This document shows positions 1 to 9,698 of a stretch of 64,000 nt of DNA, one piece after another. The notes beneath the pieces are model-generated. The model was not told the origin of the DNA. It worked only from the letters and a program-made list of their open reading frames with translations, and did not search any database. Origin of the DNA: Phytopseudomonas seleniipraecipitans (lineage in GTDB: Bacteria > Pseudomonadota > Gammaproteobacteria > Pseudomonadales > Pseudomonadaceae); the NCBI RefSeq assembly GCF_900102335.1, contig NZ_FNBM01000005.1, positions 186,001 to 250,000 of the forward strand, given 5' to 3'. The stretch's first letter is position 1; the number at the start of each line of letters is the position of its first letter. A program made the position numbers and the translations under genes.

Positions 1-23
1 TCCACTGATCTAAGGTTGATCGG

Positions 24-46
24 GGCGCGTAGCAGGCGCCTTTTTT
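24..46 (+). terminator. Rho-independent terminator of a gene left of the window
   Basis: A 5-bp GC stem (24-28 with 36-40) and a 7-nt loop are followed by six T (41-46), so it reads on the plus strand. It would end a plus-strand gene lying outside the window and separates it from the convergent rsmE. Confidence 0.55.
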
Positions 47-106
47 CATCCACTACCGCGAAGCCGGGGCTGGCAGGGCGATAAAGCACCGGCTACACGC
101 CGAGGA

Positions 107-814
107 TCAGAATAGCCGCGCAAGCAGGGCGGTGACCGCCGTTTCAACTCGCAGAATGCGCTCGCCGAGCTGCACCGGCGGCAGGCCGGCCTCGGCCAGC
201 TTGTCCACTTCGTAGGGGATCCAGCCACCTTCCGGGCCGATGGCCAGGGTTACCGACTGCGCGACCGCCCGCGGGCATGCCGGATAGTCGCCAGGGTGGC
301 CCGTCAGGCCGAGCGTCCCGGCGGCCAGCTGGGGCAGGCGATCCTCCACGAAAGGCTTGAAACGCTTCTCGATGATCACCTCTGGCAGCAGCGTGTCGCG
401 CGCCTGCTCCAGGCCGAGGATCAGCTGCTCGCGAATCGCCGCTGGCTCGAGAAAGGGCGTCTGCCAGAAGCTCTTTTCCACCCGGTAACTGTTGAGCAGG
501 ATCACCCGCGGCACGCCCATGGCGGCGACGCCTTGCAGCACCCGCTTGAGCATCTTCGGCCTTGGCAGCGCAAGCAGCAGGGTGATCGGCAGCTTGGCCG
601 GTGGCGGCTGGTCGAAGCTGACCTGCAGCTCGGCGCTGTTGGCGTCCAGGTGCAGCAGCTGGCCGTGGCCCATGTCACCGCCGACGCGGCCGACCCGCAA
701 GCTGTCACCGCTCTCGGCGCGGTGTACCTCATTGAGGTGAGTCAGGCGTCGACCATCGAGGCGCACGCGATCGGCGGCGATAAAGTCGCCGTCTTCAAGT
801 AGCAGCAGGTTCAT
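107..814 (-). CDS. rsmE: 16S rRNA (uracil1498-N3)-methyltransferase RsmE
   Basis: Cytoplasmic SPOUT-class methyltransferase that makes m3U1498 in 16S rRNA from SAM. The 235-aa length fits the family. The C-terminal trefoil-knot motifs are visible: AIGPEGGW near residue 192 and [12 protein letters not shown] near 216, the SAM-binding half. The ATG overlaps the tatC stop by 4 bp, so it is probably the last gene of a tatABC-rsmE transcript and translationally coupled. It is the last gene before the left edge. Confidence 0.95.
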   Translation of the reverse strand: MNLLLLEDGDFIAADRVRLDGRRLTHLNEVHRAESGDSLRVGRVGGDMGHGQLLHLDANSAELQVSFDQPPPAKLPITLLLALPRPKMLKRVLQGVAAMGVPRVILLNSYRVEKSFWQTPFLEPAAIREQLILGLEQARDTLLPEVIIEKRFKPFVEDRLPQLAAGTLGLTGHPGDYPACPRAVAQSVTLAIGPEGGWIPYEVDKLAEAGLPPVQLGERILRVETAVTALLARLF

Positions 815-1605
815 GCTTGCGTGCTGGGCGGCTGATCGGCCGGTGTTTCCTCTTCCTCGTCGTCCGGGTCACCGCGGCGCGTGCGGACCAGAGTCCCGGC
901 GAGGATGCCCAGCTCGAACAACAGCCACATCGGCACGGCCAGCAACGTCTGCGAGAAGATGTCCGGTGGGGTCAGGATCATGCCGACCACGAAGCAGCCG
1001 ATGATCACGTAGGGGCGGATCTTGCGCAGGTACGCCACGTCGACGATACCGATCCAGATCAGCAGCACTACGGCCACCGGCACTTCGAACGCGAAGCCGA
1101 AGGCGAAGAACAGCGTCATGATGAAGTCGAGATAACTGGCAATGTCGGTCATCATCGACACGCCTTCCGGCGTCACGCTGGCGAAGAAGTGAAAGATGAT
1201 CGGGAAGACCAGGAAGTAGGCGAATGCCACGCCAGCATAGAACAGCACGATGCTGGAGATCAGCAGCGGGATGGCGATGCGCTTCTCATGCTTGTACAGC
1301 CCCGGCGCGATGAACCCCCAGACCTGATGGAGGATCACCGGCATGGCCAGAAACACCGCGACCAGCATGGTCAGCTTGAACGGGGTGAGGAACGGCGAGG
1401 CCACATCGGTGGCGATCATCGTCGCGCCTTCCGGCAGGTACTGGCGCAACGGTGCGGACACCAGGGTGTAGATTTTCTGCGCGAAGTAGAACAGGCCGGC
1501 GAAAATCAGAAAGATCGCCGCCACGCAGCGCAGCAGGCGCGTACGCAACTCGGCAAGGTGGGAAACCAGCGGCATTTCCTGGTCGTTGTCGGAGAGTCGA
1601 CTCAT
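811..1605 (-). CDS. tatC: Sec-independent protein translocase subunit TatC
   Basis: Polytopic inner-membrane core of the twin-arginine translocase, which binds the RR signal peptide and exports folded proteins. It has 264 residues with about six hydrophobic segments and the conserved N-terminal stretch [15 protein letters not shown]. The end is acidic and cytosolic (DPDDEEEET). The start overlaps the tatB stop by 4 bp (ATGA), so tatB and tatC are probably translationally coupled. Confidence 0.97.
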   Translation of the reverse strand: MSRLSDNDQEMPLVSHLAELRTRLLRCVAAIFLIFAGLFYFAQKIYTLVSAPLRQYLPEGATMIATDVASPFLTPFKLTMLVAVFLAMPVILHQVWGFIAPGLYKHEKRIAIPLLISSIVLFYAGVAFAYFLVFPIIFHFFASVTPEGVSMMTDIASYLDFIMTLFFAFGFAFEVPVAVVLLIWIGIVDVAYLRKIRPYVIIGCFVVGMILTPPDIFSQTLLAVPMWLLFELGILAGTLVRTRRGDPDDEEEETPADQPPSTQA

Positions 1606-2015
1606 GGCTGCGGCGTCTTGTCCTGGCTGGCGGCGGGCATTGGGGTAGGCGCGCTGACGGGGTCGATGGGCGGCGGTGCTGGAGCGACTGGCGCGGGCTC
1701 ACCGGCGGTCGCCGTTTGCGGCGTGGGCAGTGGCGTCTCGGCCTGCGGCGCAGGTTTGCTCGGCGGCAGAATGTCGTTCTTCACCGCCTGCATCTCTTTT
1801 TCCAGCCCGAGGATGTGCTCGTTATGCAACTGGCGGCGGATTTCGTCAGCACCAATCTCGCGCTCGACCTCGGTCTTGATCGCGTTGAAGCTGCGCTTGA
1901 TGCGGCCGATCCACAAACCGGCGGTGCGCGCAGCACCGGGCAGACGCTCGGGGCCAAGCACCAACAGCGCGATCAGACCGACTACCAGAAGCTCGGTGAA
2001 ACTGATACCGAACAT
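1602..2015 (-). CDS. tatB: Sec-independent protein translocase subunit TatB
   Basis: Single-span partner of TatC in the Tat substrate receptor. The N terminus [20 protein letters not shown] is the canonical TatB transmembrane hairpin start, followed by [11 protein letters not shown] and an amphipathic helix. The last 60 residues are Pro/Ala-rich and look disordered. The 137-aa length is normal. It sits 9 bp after tatA and overlaps tatC. Confidence 0.96.
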   Translation of the reverse strand: MFGISFTELLVVGLIALLVLGPERLPGAARTAGLWIGRIKRSFNAIKTEVEREIGADEIRRQLHNEHILGLEKEMQAVKNDILPPSKPAPQAETPLPTPQTATAGEPAPVAPAPPPIDPVSAPTPMPAASQDKTPQP

Positions 2016-2024
2016 GTTCTAGCC

Positions 2025-2291
2025 TCAGTCTTTACGCAGCGGTTCTTCGACCTTGCTGGCCTGGCCGTCAACGGTGTGCGGCTGGTTCAGCGGCGCCTGT
2101 TGCTGGTAGGGCTGTTGCGGCTGTTGCGCTTGTGGCTCGGCCGGCTTGTTTTCGTCTTCGTTCATCGCCTTGCGGAAACCCTTGATGGTTTCACCGACAT
2201 CGGAGCCGAGGTTCTTGAGCTTCTTGGTACCGAAGACCAGCACCACGACGATAAGAATGACGACCCAGTGTTTCCAATCGAAAATGCCCAT
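2025..2291 (-). CDS. tatA: Sec-independent protein translocase subunit TatA
   Basis: Pore-forming subunit of the Tat system. At 88 aa it has the typical short transmembrane helix ([19 protein letters not shown], residues 7-25), then the [14 protein letters not shown] amphipathic helix and a Gln/Pro-rich tail ([10 protein letters not shown]). It is first in tatABC and starts 24 bp after hisE, suggesting one his-tat transcript. Confidence 0.97.
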   Translation of the reverse strand: MGIFDWKHWVVILIVVVLVFGTKKLKNLGSDVGETIKGFRKAMNEDENKPAEPQAQQPQQPYQQQAPLNQPHTVDGQASKVEEPLRKD

Positions 2292-2315
2292 ATTCGTTGT
2301 CCTCGTCAGCGTCTT

Positions 2316-2657
2316 TTATTGAGTGTCTTGATCCGAACGCGCGGCTTTTTCCGCGTGCCCAGACAGGCCAAAACGGCGATCCAGTTCATCCAGTACCGCT
2401 TGTGGATGCTGGTCCAGTGCAGCGAGCATCACTAGGCTGTGGAACCATAGGTCGGCAGTTTCATAGATCAGGTCGCTGCAGTCACCACTGGTGGCGGCGT
2501 CCTTGGCGGCAAGAATGGTTTCGACCGATTCCTCGCCAACCTTTTCCAGAATCTTGTTCAAGCCCTTGTGGTACAGGCTGGCCACGTAGGAGCTGTCCGG
2601 GGCCGCGCCTTTGCGCGACTCCAGCACCTCAGCCAGGCGCTTGAGGGTATCAGTCAT
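2316..2657 (-). CDS. hisE: Phosphoribosyl-ATP pyrophosphatase HisE
   Basis: Second step of histidine biosynthesis: PRATP to PRAMP plus PPi. The chosen start [16 protein letters not shown] at 2657 gives 113 aa, the usual family length; the longer open frame upstream lies inside hisI. All-alpha MazG-like fold with [16 protein letters not shown] near residue 35 supplying the acidic metal ligands. It overlaps the 3' end of hisI by 8 bp. HisE and HisI are separate proteins here, as elsewhere in Pseudomonas. Confidence 0.95.
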   Translation of the reverse strand: MTDTLKRLAEVLESRKGAAPDSSYVASLYHKGLNKILEKVGEESVETILAAKDAATSGDCSDLIYETADLWFHSLVMLAALDQHPQAVLDELDRRFGLSGHAEKAARSDQDTQ

Positions 2658-3051
2658 GGCGGTGTTCCGGTGCGTAGATGGCGTGTGGGTCTTTGAGTAC
2701 CGCGTCAACGGTCTTCCAGGCGCCATTCTCGAATACCCGGTAGAAGCAACTCTCGCGACCCGTGTGGCAGGCGATACCACCCAGTTGTTCGACCTTGAGC
2801 ACGATCACGTCGGCGTCGCAGTCCAGGCGCAGCTCGTGCAGCTTCTGCACGTGGCCGGATTCTTCGCCCTTGCGCCACAGCTTGCCGCGCGAGCGTGACC
2901 AATAGATGGCGCGCCCTTCGCTGGCTGTGAGGGTGAGGGATTCGCGATTCATCCAGGCCATCATCAGGATGCGGCCGGTCTGGTGATCCTGGGCGATGGC
3001 CGGCACCAGGCCGTCTTCGTTCCAAGTGACTTCATCTAACCAGTTGTTCAT
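2650..3051 (-). CDS. hisI: Phosphoribosyl-AMP cyclohydrolase HisI
   Basis: Third step of histidine biosynthesis, opening the PRAMP ring in a zinc-dependent reaction. The 133-aa protein shows [15 protein letters not shown] and the zinc-ligand segment [11 protein letters not shown]...[15 protein letters not shown] good ribosome-binding sequence, GGAAGAG, lies just upstream of the ATG. It precedes hisE with an 8-bp overlap and follows ubiB after a 63-bp gap. Confidence 0.96.
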   Translation of the reverse strand: MNNWLDEVTWNEDGLVPAIAQDHQTGRILMMAWMNRESLTLTASEGRAIYWSRSRGKLWRKGEESGHVQKLHELRLDCDADVIVLKVEQLGGIACHTGRESCFYRVFENGAWKTVDAVLKDPHAIYAPEHRHD

Positions 3052-3114
3052 TGCTCTTCCGTATTCGAGGCGCCTGCAGTTCGTTGCAAGTGTGCCAGCC
3101 GGTGCGCCGGCTGG

Positions 3115-4722
3115 CTATCGGCGCAGGATCAGGTACAGACCGCTGGCGGTCATCAGCCAGGCCGGCCAGGCGATGGCGGGTTCGCTCAGGTTGGCAACAC
3201 CCAGGGCCAGCACCACGCCGCCGCCAATCAGCGCTGCGCCGATCAGCCGCACCGTCCAGCCGTCGCGCTCGCGCCAGGGCGGGGGTGGGTCTTTGGCGTG
3301 GGGCTGGGCCATGCGTTCGAGCAGGCTGCGGGTCATGTTGGCCAGGTGCGGCACCTGTTCGACCTGGCTTTGCAGGTTGTGCAGCAGGTTGCGCGGGCTG
3401 ACGCGTTCACGCATCCAGCGCTCCAGAAACGGCTGGGCGGTGGTCCACAGGTCCAGGTCCGGGTACAGCTGGCGCCCGAGGCCTTCGATGTTGAGCAGAG
3501 TCTTTTGCAGCAGCACCAGCTGCGGCTGGACTTCCATGTTGAAGCGGCGCGCAGTTTGGAACAGGCGCATCAGCAGCAGGCCGAAGGAAATGTCCTTGAG
3601 CGGGCGCTCGAAGATCGGCTCGCACACGGTGCGTATCGCCGCCTCGAAATCGTTGACCTGGGTTTCCTGCGGCACCCAGCCGGAGTCGATGTGCAGCTGC
3701 GCCACTTTGCGGTAGTCACGCTTGAAGAAGGCCACCAGGTTGCGCGCCAGGTAGTCCTGATCCTCGGGGGTCAGGCTGCCGATGATGCCGCAGTCGATGG
3801 CGATGTACTGCGGGTTCCACGGCGTGCGCGTGCTGACGAAGATGTTGCCGGGGTGCATGTCGGCGTGGAAGAAACTGTGGGTGAACACCTGGGTGAAGAA
3901 AATCTCCACGCCGCGCTCGGCCAGCAGCTTCATGTCGGTGCGCTGATCGGCCAGTGTCGCCAGATCGGTGACCTGGATGCCGTAGATACGCTCCATCACC
4001 AGCACCTTGGGGCGGCACCAGTCCCAGTACACCTGGGGCACGTAGAGCAGATCCGAGCCTTCGAAGTTGCGCCGTAGCTGGCTGGCGTTGGCCGCCTCGC
4101 GCAGCAGATCGAGTTCGTCGTAGATGGTCTTCTCGTAGTCGCTGACCACGTCGACAGGGTGCAGGCGGCGTGCTTCGTTGGAGGCACGCTCGGCCAGCTT
4201 GGCGAGCAGGAACAGCCAGGCCATGTCGGCCTTGATCACCGGCTTGAGGCCTGGGCGCACCACTTTGACCACCACTTCCTCGCCGCTTTTCAGCTGCGCG
4301 GCGTGCACTTGGGCGACCGAGGCGGATGCCAGCGGCTTGGTATCGAAGCGCGCAAACGCCTGGCTGACCGGCACGCCGAGCTGCTCTTCGATCAGGGCGA
4401 TGGATTTGGCTGGATCAAAAGGCGGCACGCGATCCTGCAGATGAGTCAGCTCGTCGGCAATATCCGGCGGCAACAGGTCGCGGCGGGTGGACAGCAACTG
4501 GCCGAACTTGATGAAAATTGGCCCCAGCTCTTCCAGTGCCAGGCGCACGCGCTGGCCGCGGTTGAGCGGCGAGGCCTTGCGCGGTATCCAGCGCCACGGC
4601 AGCAGGAAGCGTGGTGCACGCAGCCAGAACGGCAGCGGCAGGGCGAACAGCAGGTCATCCAGGCGGTAGCGGATGACCACGTAAAGGATGCGCAACAGGC
4701 GACGAACGGCAAGCAGCTTCAT
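3115..4722 (-). CDS. ubiB: Ubiquinone biosynthesis ATPase/kinase-like protein UbiB
   Basis: ABC1/ADCK-family atypical kinase needed for ubiquinone synthesis, acting as an ATPase in the membrane-associated Ubi complex. The family KxGQ motif is present as K72-F-G-Q75 ([12 protein letters not shown]). Further on are [18 protein letters not shown] (kinase loop) and IDCGI (metal loop). The C terminus carries two hydrophobic segments (about 495-535), the membrane anchor. Its start overlaps ubiJ by 4 bp. Confidence 0.96.
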   Translation of the reverse strand: MKLLAVRRLLRILYVVIRYRLDDLLFALPLPFWLRAPRFLLPWRWIPRKASPLNRGQRVRLALEELGPIFIKFGQLLSTRRDLLPPDIADELTHLQDRVPPFDPAKSIALIEEQLGVPVSQAFARFDTKPLASASVAQVHAAQLKSGEEVVVKVVRPGLKPVIKADMAWLFLLAKLAERASNEARRLHPVDVVSDYEKTIYDELDLLREAANASQLRRNFEGSDLLYVPQVYWDWCRPKVLVMERIYGIQVTDLATLADQRTDMKLLAERGVEIFFTQVFTHSFFHADMHPGNIFVSTRTPWNPQYIAIDCGIIGSLTPEDQDYLARNLVAFFKRDYRKVAQLHIDSGWVPQETQVNDFEAAIRTVCEPIFERPLKDISFGLLLMRLFQTARRFNMEVQPQLVLLQKTLLNIEGLGRQLYPDLDLWTTAQPFLERWMRERVSPRNLLHNLQSQVEQVPHLANMTRSLLERMAQPHAKDPPPPWRERDGWTVRLIGAALIGGGVVLALGVANLSEPAIAWPAWLMTASGLYLILRR

Positions 4723-5336
4723 GCGATGGGCTTATGGCGTTGGGCGAGGCGCTCGATGCGCGCGTCGAGACGGTCGAGGGAAAGTTTCAGGTCATCCAGT
4801 TCGGCAAAACGTGCCTCAGCCTCGCGGCGGCCGACCAGTGCACGGGTTTCCTCACTGAGGTAATCGGCCAGGTTCGAGTGCAGGCTATGCAGATTGCTCT
4901 GCGTCCAGCCTGCGCGGCTGCGCAGGTGGCTTGCCAGCAGTGGCGCGGCGATCGGGCCGAGCCAGCGCGACAGCTCGTACTCCCAGTCCAGCTCAAGATC
5001 TTGCAGCACGCCGGCGAGCTCCATCAGCAGGCCGCTGTCGCCATCAAGGTCGACCTCGGGCGCGTGCAGCACGGCCTGCTTGTCCTTGGCCACGGCCAGG
5101 CGCAGCAGGGCACTGGCGGGTGCACGCAGCGTGCAGTCGACCTGGCCGGCCCACTGACTGGCCAGGCGCAGACCCTCGCCATCCGCCAGGATGAAAAGCG
5201 TAAACGCAGGCGACCGCGACTCGACCGCAATCACCCGGCCATTCAGCCGGGCCAGGCGTGGCAGGGCGGTGCTGTCCAGCGCCAATACGCGGTTCAGGCC
5301 GCGCTCGACGCCTGCAAGCAGGGCCAGGGTTAGCAT
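4719..5336 (-). CDS. ubiJ: Ubiquinone biosynthesis accessory factor UbiJ
   Basis: SCP2-domain protein that, with UbiK, scaffolds the soluble Ubi complex and binds the hydrophobic intermediates. At 205 aa it has an SCP2-like N-terminal half and a C-terminal coiled coil ([21 protein letters not shown]). The assignment rests on its position between ubiE and ubiB, with a 1-bp overlap upstream and a 4-bp overlap downstream, which is the conserved ubiE-ubiJ-ubiB operon. Confidence 0.92.
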   Translation of the reverse strand: MLTLALLAGVERGLNRVLALDSTALPRLARLNGRVIAVESRSPAFTLFILADGEGLRLASQWAGQVDCTLRAPASALLRLAVAKDKQAVLHAPEVDLDGDSGLLMELAGVLQDLELDWEYELSRWLGPIAAPLLASHLRSRAGWTQSNLHSLHSNLADYLSEETRALVGRREAEARFAELDDLKLSLDRLDARIERLAQRHKPIA

Positions 5337-6106
5337 CAGGGCTTGATACCGCGGTGCAGGGCGACGATGCCGCCGGTCATATTGTGGTAAGTCACGCGAT
5401 CGAAACCGGCCACTTCCATCATCGCCTTGAGGGTGTCCTGATCCGGGTGCATGCGGATCGACTCGGCTAGGTAGCGATAGCTCTCGGCGTCGTTGGTGAC
5501 CAGCTTGCCCACCAGTGGCATGAAATTGAACGAGTAGGTGTCGTAGGCCTTGGACAGCAGGCTGCTTTTCGGCTTGGAGAATTCCAGCACCAGCAGGCGG
5601 CCGCCGGGCTTGAGCACGCGCAGCATGGAGGCAATGGCGGCCTCTTTATGGGTGACGTTGCGCAGGCCGAAGGCGATGGTCACGCAGTCGAAATGATTGT
5701 CCGGGAAGGGCAGCTTTTCGGCGTCGGCCTGGACGAAAGCAATGTTGCCCGACACGCCGCGGTCGAGCAGGCGGTCGCGGCCAACCTTGAGCATCGAGGC
5801 GTTGATATCGGCCAGCACCACTTCACCCGTTTCGCCGACGATGCGCGAGAATTGCCGGGCCAGATCACCGGTTCCACCGGCGATGTCCAGCACGCGGTTA
5901 CCGCTGCGCACGCCCGACAGCTCGATGGTGAACCGCTTCCACAGGCGATGCATGCCGCCGGACAGCAGATCGTTCATCAGGTCGTACTTGGCGGCTACCG
6001 AGTGGAACACTTCGGCGACCTTTTCCGCCTTCCTGCTTTCGGGAATGTCCTGAAAGCCGAAGTGGGTGGTGGGTTCGCTGCCGTCGTTCTTGCGCGGATC
6101 GTTCAT
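5336..6106 (-). CDS. ubiE: Ubiquinone/menaquinone C-methyltransferase UbiE
   Basis: SAM-dependent C-methyltransferase of ubiquinone synthesis. The start [18 protein letters not shown] at 6106 gives the usual 256 aa; the frame is open further upstream but that extension is not protein-like. SAM motif I is [12 protein letters not shown] near residue 75; UbiE signatures [18 protein letters not shown] and [11 protein letters not shown] are present. First gene of ubiE-ubiJ-ubiB; its promoter must lie in the 297-bp gap shared with the divergent small gene at 6404. Confidence 0.97.
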   Translation of the reverse strand: MNDPRKNDGSEPTTHFGFQDIPESRKAEKVAEVFHSVAAKYDLMNDLLSGGMHRLWKRFTIELSGVRSGNRVLDIAGGTGDLARQFSRIVGETGEVVLADINASMLKVGRDRLLDRGVSGNIAFVQADAEKLPFPDNHFDCVTIAFGLRNVTHKEAAIASMLRVLKPGGRLLVLEFSKPKSSLLSKAYDTYSFNFMPLVGKLVTNDAESYRYLAESIRMHPDQDTLKAMMEVAGFDRVTYHNMTGGIVALHRGIKP

Positions 6107-6403
6107 GTCGCCCTTCCTGAAATCCGAGAGGCCTGGAGCCTGTTTAAAAGCTTGCACTGGAGCCCTGGAAGGCCTGGGTGGCCGCAAAAGCACCATCAAG
6201 AAAGCGGAGTGTACCGAGGTAACTGAGCTTTTCGAGGTTGTTCTTGATGCCGCAGGGCCGACGCGCAGCACGGTTTTGACAGGCTCTGATAAGCCGAGTG
6301 CCGGCATTCTAAACCTAAAACCGGGGCACAGGCTGCATGCGCGGTAGTGGGCCACGGGGCGCTTCTTGTATATTCGCCCGCCCGCGTTTCAGTCAGGAGA
6401 GCC

Positions 6404-6685
6404 ATGATGGCCAGAATTACCGTCGACCGCCCCCACAATCTGGGGATAGAGGCCGCTCGGGGCAAGGCCGAGAAGCTCGCCGAGCGCCTGGCGCGCGAAT
6501 ACGACGTGCGCTACCAGTGGAACGGCGACACCCTGGAATTCAAACGCAGTGGCGCCGACGGGCGGATCGAAGTCAGCGAGGATCGCGTCCACCTGCAACT
6601 CAACCTGGGTCTGCTGCTGTCGGTGCTGAGCGGCAAGATCAAAAGTGAGATCGAAGAGGTTTTGGATAAGGAGCTGAATGCGTAA
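6404..6685 (+). CDS. Polyhydroxyalkanoic acid system family small protein
   Basis: A 93-aa cytosolic protein of the PHA-granule-region family (PAO1 PA5062-like). It opens MMARITVDRPHNLGIEAARG and has alternating beta strands. The sequence TCAGGAGAG just upstream supports the ATG at 6404; a second ATG follows directly. In PAO1 the relative lies between ubiE and the phaC-phaF genes. Here no pha gene follows within the window. A granule-binding role is inferred from family context only. Confidence 0.85.
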   Translation: MMARITVDRPHNLGIEAARGKAEKLAERLAREYDVRYQWNGDTLEFKRSGADGRIEVSEDRVHLQLNLGLLLSVLSGKIKSEIEEVLDKELNA

Positions 6686-6865
6686 GGCGGCTGCTTTCCT
6701 CTAAAACGCGCTCGGGCCAATCGCCTCGAGGTGGGCATCTCCCTTTTGAGGTAGCGATCGCCAGCACAGTGGCTGGCGACGACGACTGCTACCATCGCCA
6801 TTGCCTTTTTTCGGGTTAGCGCCAGGAAGGCTCACATCCACACATGGACATGCATTGAGCAGACG

Positions 6866-8410
6866 ATGAACAAAATTGCAGGAATAGTGGCGGGCGTTGT
6901 GGTGGCTGTTGGTGTGATCAGCACGGCCGGAGCGTGGTACACCGGAACCCAGTTGCCGGGTGTATTGCAGAACGCCGTCGAGGAGGCCAACCGGCAAGGG
7001 CAGGATGCGCTGCTGGGCACGGGCTACGCCGGCAAGCTGGAACTGGTTTCGCTGGAGACCCGTCTGTTCACCAGCACGGCGCACTACCGCTTCAGTTTCG
7101 ACATGCCGGTCGAGGGGGATGCGCCCCGGCACGTGGAGATTTTGTTGGTCGACAACATCGAGCATGGCCCGTTGCCGGTCTCGCGCTTGAAGCGCCTCAA
7201 CCTGTGGCCGGTAATGGCTGCCAGCAATTACGCCCTGCAAGCCACCGATTTCACCCAGCCATGGTTCGACGCCGCCAAAGGCGCGACGCCGGTGTCCGGC
7301 CAGGGTGCTGTGGGTTATGACCTGTCCACCCGCGGTACGCTGGTGTTTGCGCCGCTGGACTTCGCGCCCACGCCAACAGCTACCGTGAAGTTCTCCGGCA
7401 TGACATTGGATTTCGACGCCAGCAGGCACGCCCGCAACGTGGTGGTCAACGGCAGCATGGACAGCCTGCTGGTTCACCTGGCGAACGATCAGGGAACCCC
7501 GATCACGGCCGAGCTGCGTGGCCTGACTGTGGCCAGCGATCAGCACCTGGGCAGCGGCGATTTCTATCTGGGCGACAGCAGCCTCATGCTCGCCACCCTG
7601 CAGCTCAACATGGGCGACAAGCCGGCTGTGTTGGCCAAGAACGTGTCGCAGTTCGGCAGCCTCGACGAGGCCGGTGGCTTACTGGGCGGGCGCTTCGGCT
7701 ATGACGTCGGCATGGTCAGTTATGACGGCAAGGATGTCGCCGGCATGCACATGCTCTGGACGGCGAAGAACTTCGATGCAAGTGCCGTCCAGTCACTGAT
7801 CGAGCTGTACCGTGACAAGGTGGCCCCGGTTCAGCACGCTCAAGCAGCGAATGAAGAGGCGCCGCAAGTAGCACTCACGGCTGCCGAAGAGCAGCGGCTG
7901 AAGACTGATCTCGAGAAGCTGCTCAGCGCCAAGCCGCAGATCGCGCTGGAGAAATACAGCATCAACACCAGCAACGGCGAAGCCTCGCTGAGCCTGCATG
8001 TCGACTTGAGCAAGCCCGCGTCGTTCGAGCTTCCGCAACCTGAGTTGGCCAAGCAGATGATCGCGCAACTGGATGCCAAGCTGTCCATCGACAAGGCAGT
8101 GATTGGCGACGGTATACGCGCTCAAGCGCAGTTCAACGGGCAAACCGATGCCAAGACCATCGAAGATCAGGCTGCAATGCTCACCGAAATGGGCAGCGGC
8201 ATGGCCCTGGGCACCGGCCTGTTGACGCTGGAGGGTGATACGCTGAAGTCGTCGCTGCACTACGCCACCGACAAGGTGACGTTCAACGGGCAAGCCATGT
8301 CCGTCGAGGAGTTCGCGATGTTCGTCATGTCCAAGGTCAATGGAGTGACAGGGGGCGTCGGGGCTGGCAATCAGCCGGACGGCTCCACGCCTGGCGAGAG
8401 TTACCCTTAA
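6866..8410 (+). CDS. YdgA family protein (DUF945)
   Basis: A 514-aa protein with an N-terminal signal or anchor helix (MNKIAGIVAGVVVAVGVIST), then the DUF945 pattern WYTGTQLPGVLQNAVEEAN. The rest is a long beta-rich repeat region typical of envelope-facing YdgA proteins. It probably sits in the inner membrane facing the periplasm; its biochemical function is unknown. It stands alone, with a bidirectional terminator downstream. Confidence 0.85.
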   Translation: MNKIAGIVAGVVVAVGVISTAGAWYTGTQLPGVLQNAVEEANRQGQDALLGTGYAGKLELVSLETRLFTSTAHYRFSFDMPVEGDAPRHVEILLVDNIEHGPLPVSRLKRLNLWPVMAASNYALQATDFTQPWFDAAKGATPVSGQGAVGYDLSTRGTLVFAPLDFAPTPTATVKFSGMTLDFDASRHARNVVVNGSMDSLLVHLANDQGTPITAELRGLTVASDQHLGSGDFYLGDSSLMLATLQLNMGDKPAVLAKNVSQFGSLDEAGGLLGGRFGYDVGMVSYDGKDVAGMHMLWTAKNFDASAVQSLIELYRDKVAPVQHAQAANEEAPQVALTAAEEQRLKTDLEKLLSAKPQIALEKYSINTSNGEASLSLHVDLSKPASFELPQPELAKQMIAQLDAKLSIDKAVIGDGIRAQAQFNGQTDAKTIEDQAAMLTEMGSGMALGTGLLTLEGDTLKSSLHYATDKVTFNGQAMSVEEFAMFVMSKVNGVTGGVGAGNQPDGSTPGESYP

Positions 8411-8493
8411 CGGTAGTATCGGCAGCCAGGGCTTGAGTCAGGGCACGCTGGTAAAGACGGGCGCTGGCACGCAGTAAGCCCGGCAGTTGAACG

Positions 8494-8523
8494 AAAAAGG
8501 CCAGTCATTCGACTGGCCTTTTT
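8494..8523. terminator. Bidirectional rho-independent terminator
   Basis: A perfect 8-bp stem (8499-8506 with 8511-8518) and a 4-nt loop are flanked by five A on the left and five T on the right, so it can work both ways. It lies between the convergent YdgA-like gene and the NTF2-like gene. Confidence 0.85.
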
Positions 8524-8594
8524 GCGGGTGCCTTGCGTGACAACAGGTTGATGCCCAGGCTAATTCGTCGGCCAGGGCTCATCGGCAGCATGTT

Positions 8595-9026
8595 TTAGAA
8601 ACGGAATGCCTGACGACCGATCAGCAGCCACTTGCCATCCTGTTTCTGCCAGATCTGGAAGTTCTCGATTTCGGTCGGCACGATGCCTTTTTCTTTGTGG
8701 ATGGCTTGCGCCGAGAAGTGGTGGCGCACCAAGGCTACGTCGCCTGACAGGGTGATTTTCTGGTCGAGCATCTTCAGCTCTTTGAAGGCGCTCTTGCCGG
8801 TCTCGATGTCCGAGATGAAGGCTTTCTTGTCCTGGATGTTGCCGCTGGAGTGGCCGTAGGTGAGGTTGTCGGCGGTCAGCGCTTCGAGTTGCGCGATGTC
8901 TTTGTGCAGCATGGCGTGGGTGAGCTTGTCGACGGCAGCGGCGACGTCGGTTTCGTCAGCAGGTGCAGCGGCTACAAAGCCAGAAAACAGGCACAGAAAA
9001 CCTACCAGCAGTTTCAGCTTCTTCAT
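8595..9026 (-). CDS. Exported NTF2-like/DUF4440 family protein
   Basis: A 143-aa SnoaL/NTF2-fold protein with a clear signal peptide (MKKLKLLVGFLCLFSGFVAA, cleavage near APA) and so likely periplasmic. The fold pattern is visible: a helical start (DVAAAVDKLTHAMLHKD), then beta strands ending NFQIWQKQDGKWLLIGR. The ATG at 9026 is preceded by AAGGG; an in-frame TTG two codons upstream is less likely. Enzyme activity and ligand are unknown. The 160 bp upstream is non-coding and presumably holds its promoter. Confidence 0.85.
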   Translation of the reverse strand: MKKLKLLVGFLCLFSGFVAAAPADETDVAAAVDKLTHAMLHKDIAQLEALTADNLTYGHSSGNIQDKKAFISDIETGKSAFKELKMLDQKITLSGDVALVRHHFSAQAIHKEKGIVPTEIENFQIWQKQDGKWLLIGRQAFRF

Positions 9027-9186
9027 GTACAAAACCCTTTTTTGTAGTTGTTGGGACTAAGCGGCTGTATGCCGCTGACGGTTATCCGTCGTCGTACAAC
9101 TTAGCTGATTCTACGGTTATGACAAGCGTTATTGATCGGCCGCGTAAGGTGATGCAGGCCTTGTTTGGCGTGGCTTTTAGCCATTA

Positions 9187-9648
9187 TTAGTGTGCCTTCG
9201 ACGCGTGCAGATGGTCGCTCGCGTTGCGCGCAGTAATCGTACCTCCGGGTGTCAGTTCTTTTAGCCACGTGCGCGCATTCCCTTCGGTCGAACCGGGCCA
9301 GCCTTCGCTAAGCGTTTGCAGCCGGGCCAGTTGTTCGCGCTCGGCGTCCAGCTCCAACTGCTGGAGGCGCTGTCGCAGCGCTGCCAGGGCGGGGTCCGTC
9401 TGCGCAGTCTGGCGCCAGGCGCGTCGCAGCGTTCTCAGTGGCTCGACCACAGCCTGCTGCCAAGGCTGGGCGGCTTGTCGTAATTGCCCCTCACGTTCTG
9501 GGTTGTGAGCCACCCCTCGGCTATCCAGCCATAAGCCAGCTAGCAGCAGGCAGACATCCGCGCCAGCGTCCTGCAGGGTGAGGCAGGCCGCTTCCACGCC
9601 GGGCTTGGCGTACAGCGTAGTGGCGAAACTCCACAGATCAGCAGTCAT
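9187..9648 (-). CDS. TIGR02444 family protein
   Basis: A 153-aa cytosolic protein of the Pseudomonas TIGR02444 family. It is helical, with the family start LWSFATTLYAKPGVEAACL and a Cys/Leu-rich stretch (DVCLLLAGLWLDSRG). Its function is unknown. It is divergent from the ABC-F gene with 50 bp between the starts, so their promoters share that gap; this pairing is common in Pseudomonas as I recall. Confidence 0.85.
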   Translation of the reverse strand: MTADLWSFATTLYAKPGVEAACLTLQDAGADVCLLLAGLWLDSRGVAHNPEREGQLRQAAQPWQQAVVEPLRTLRRAWRQTAQTDPALAALRQRLQQLELDAEREQLARLQTLSEGWPGSTEGNARTWLKELTPGGTITARNASDHLHASKAH

Positions 9649-9698
9649 GGCACCTTCCGAGTATGCGGCAAGGGACTCTGGTAGAATCCGCCGCCATT

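Noticed and set aside
817..2022. Long open frame antisense to tatC-tatB
   Set aside because: It is the mirror of GC-rich codons; the opposite strand encodes unmistakable TatC and TatB, and the antisense protein has no recognisable motif.
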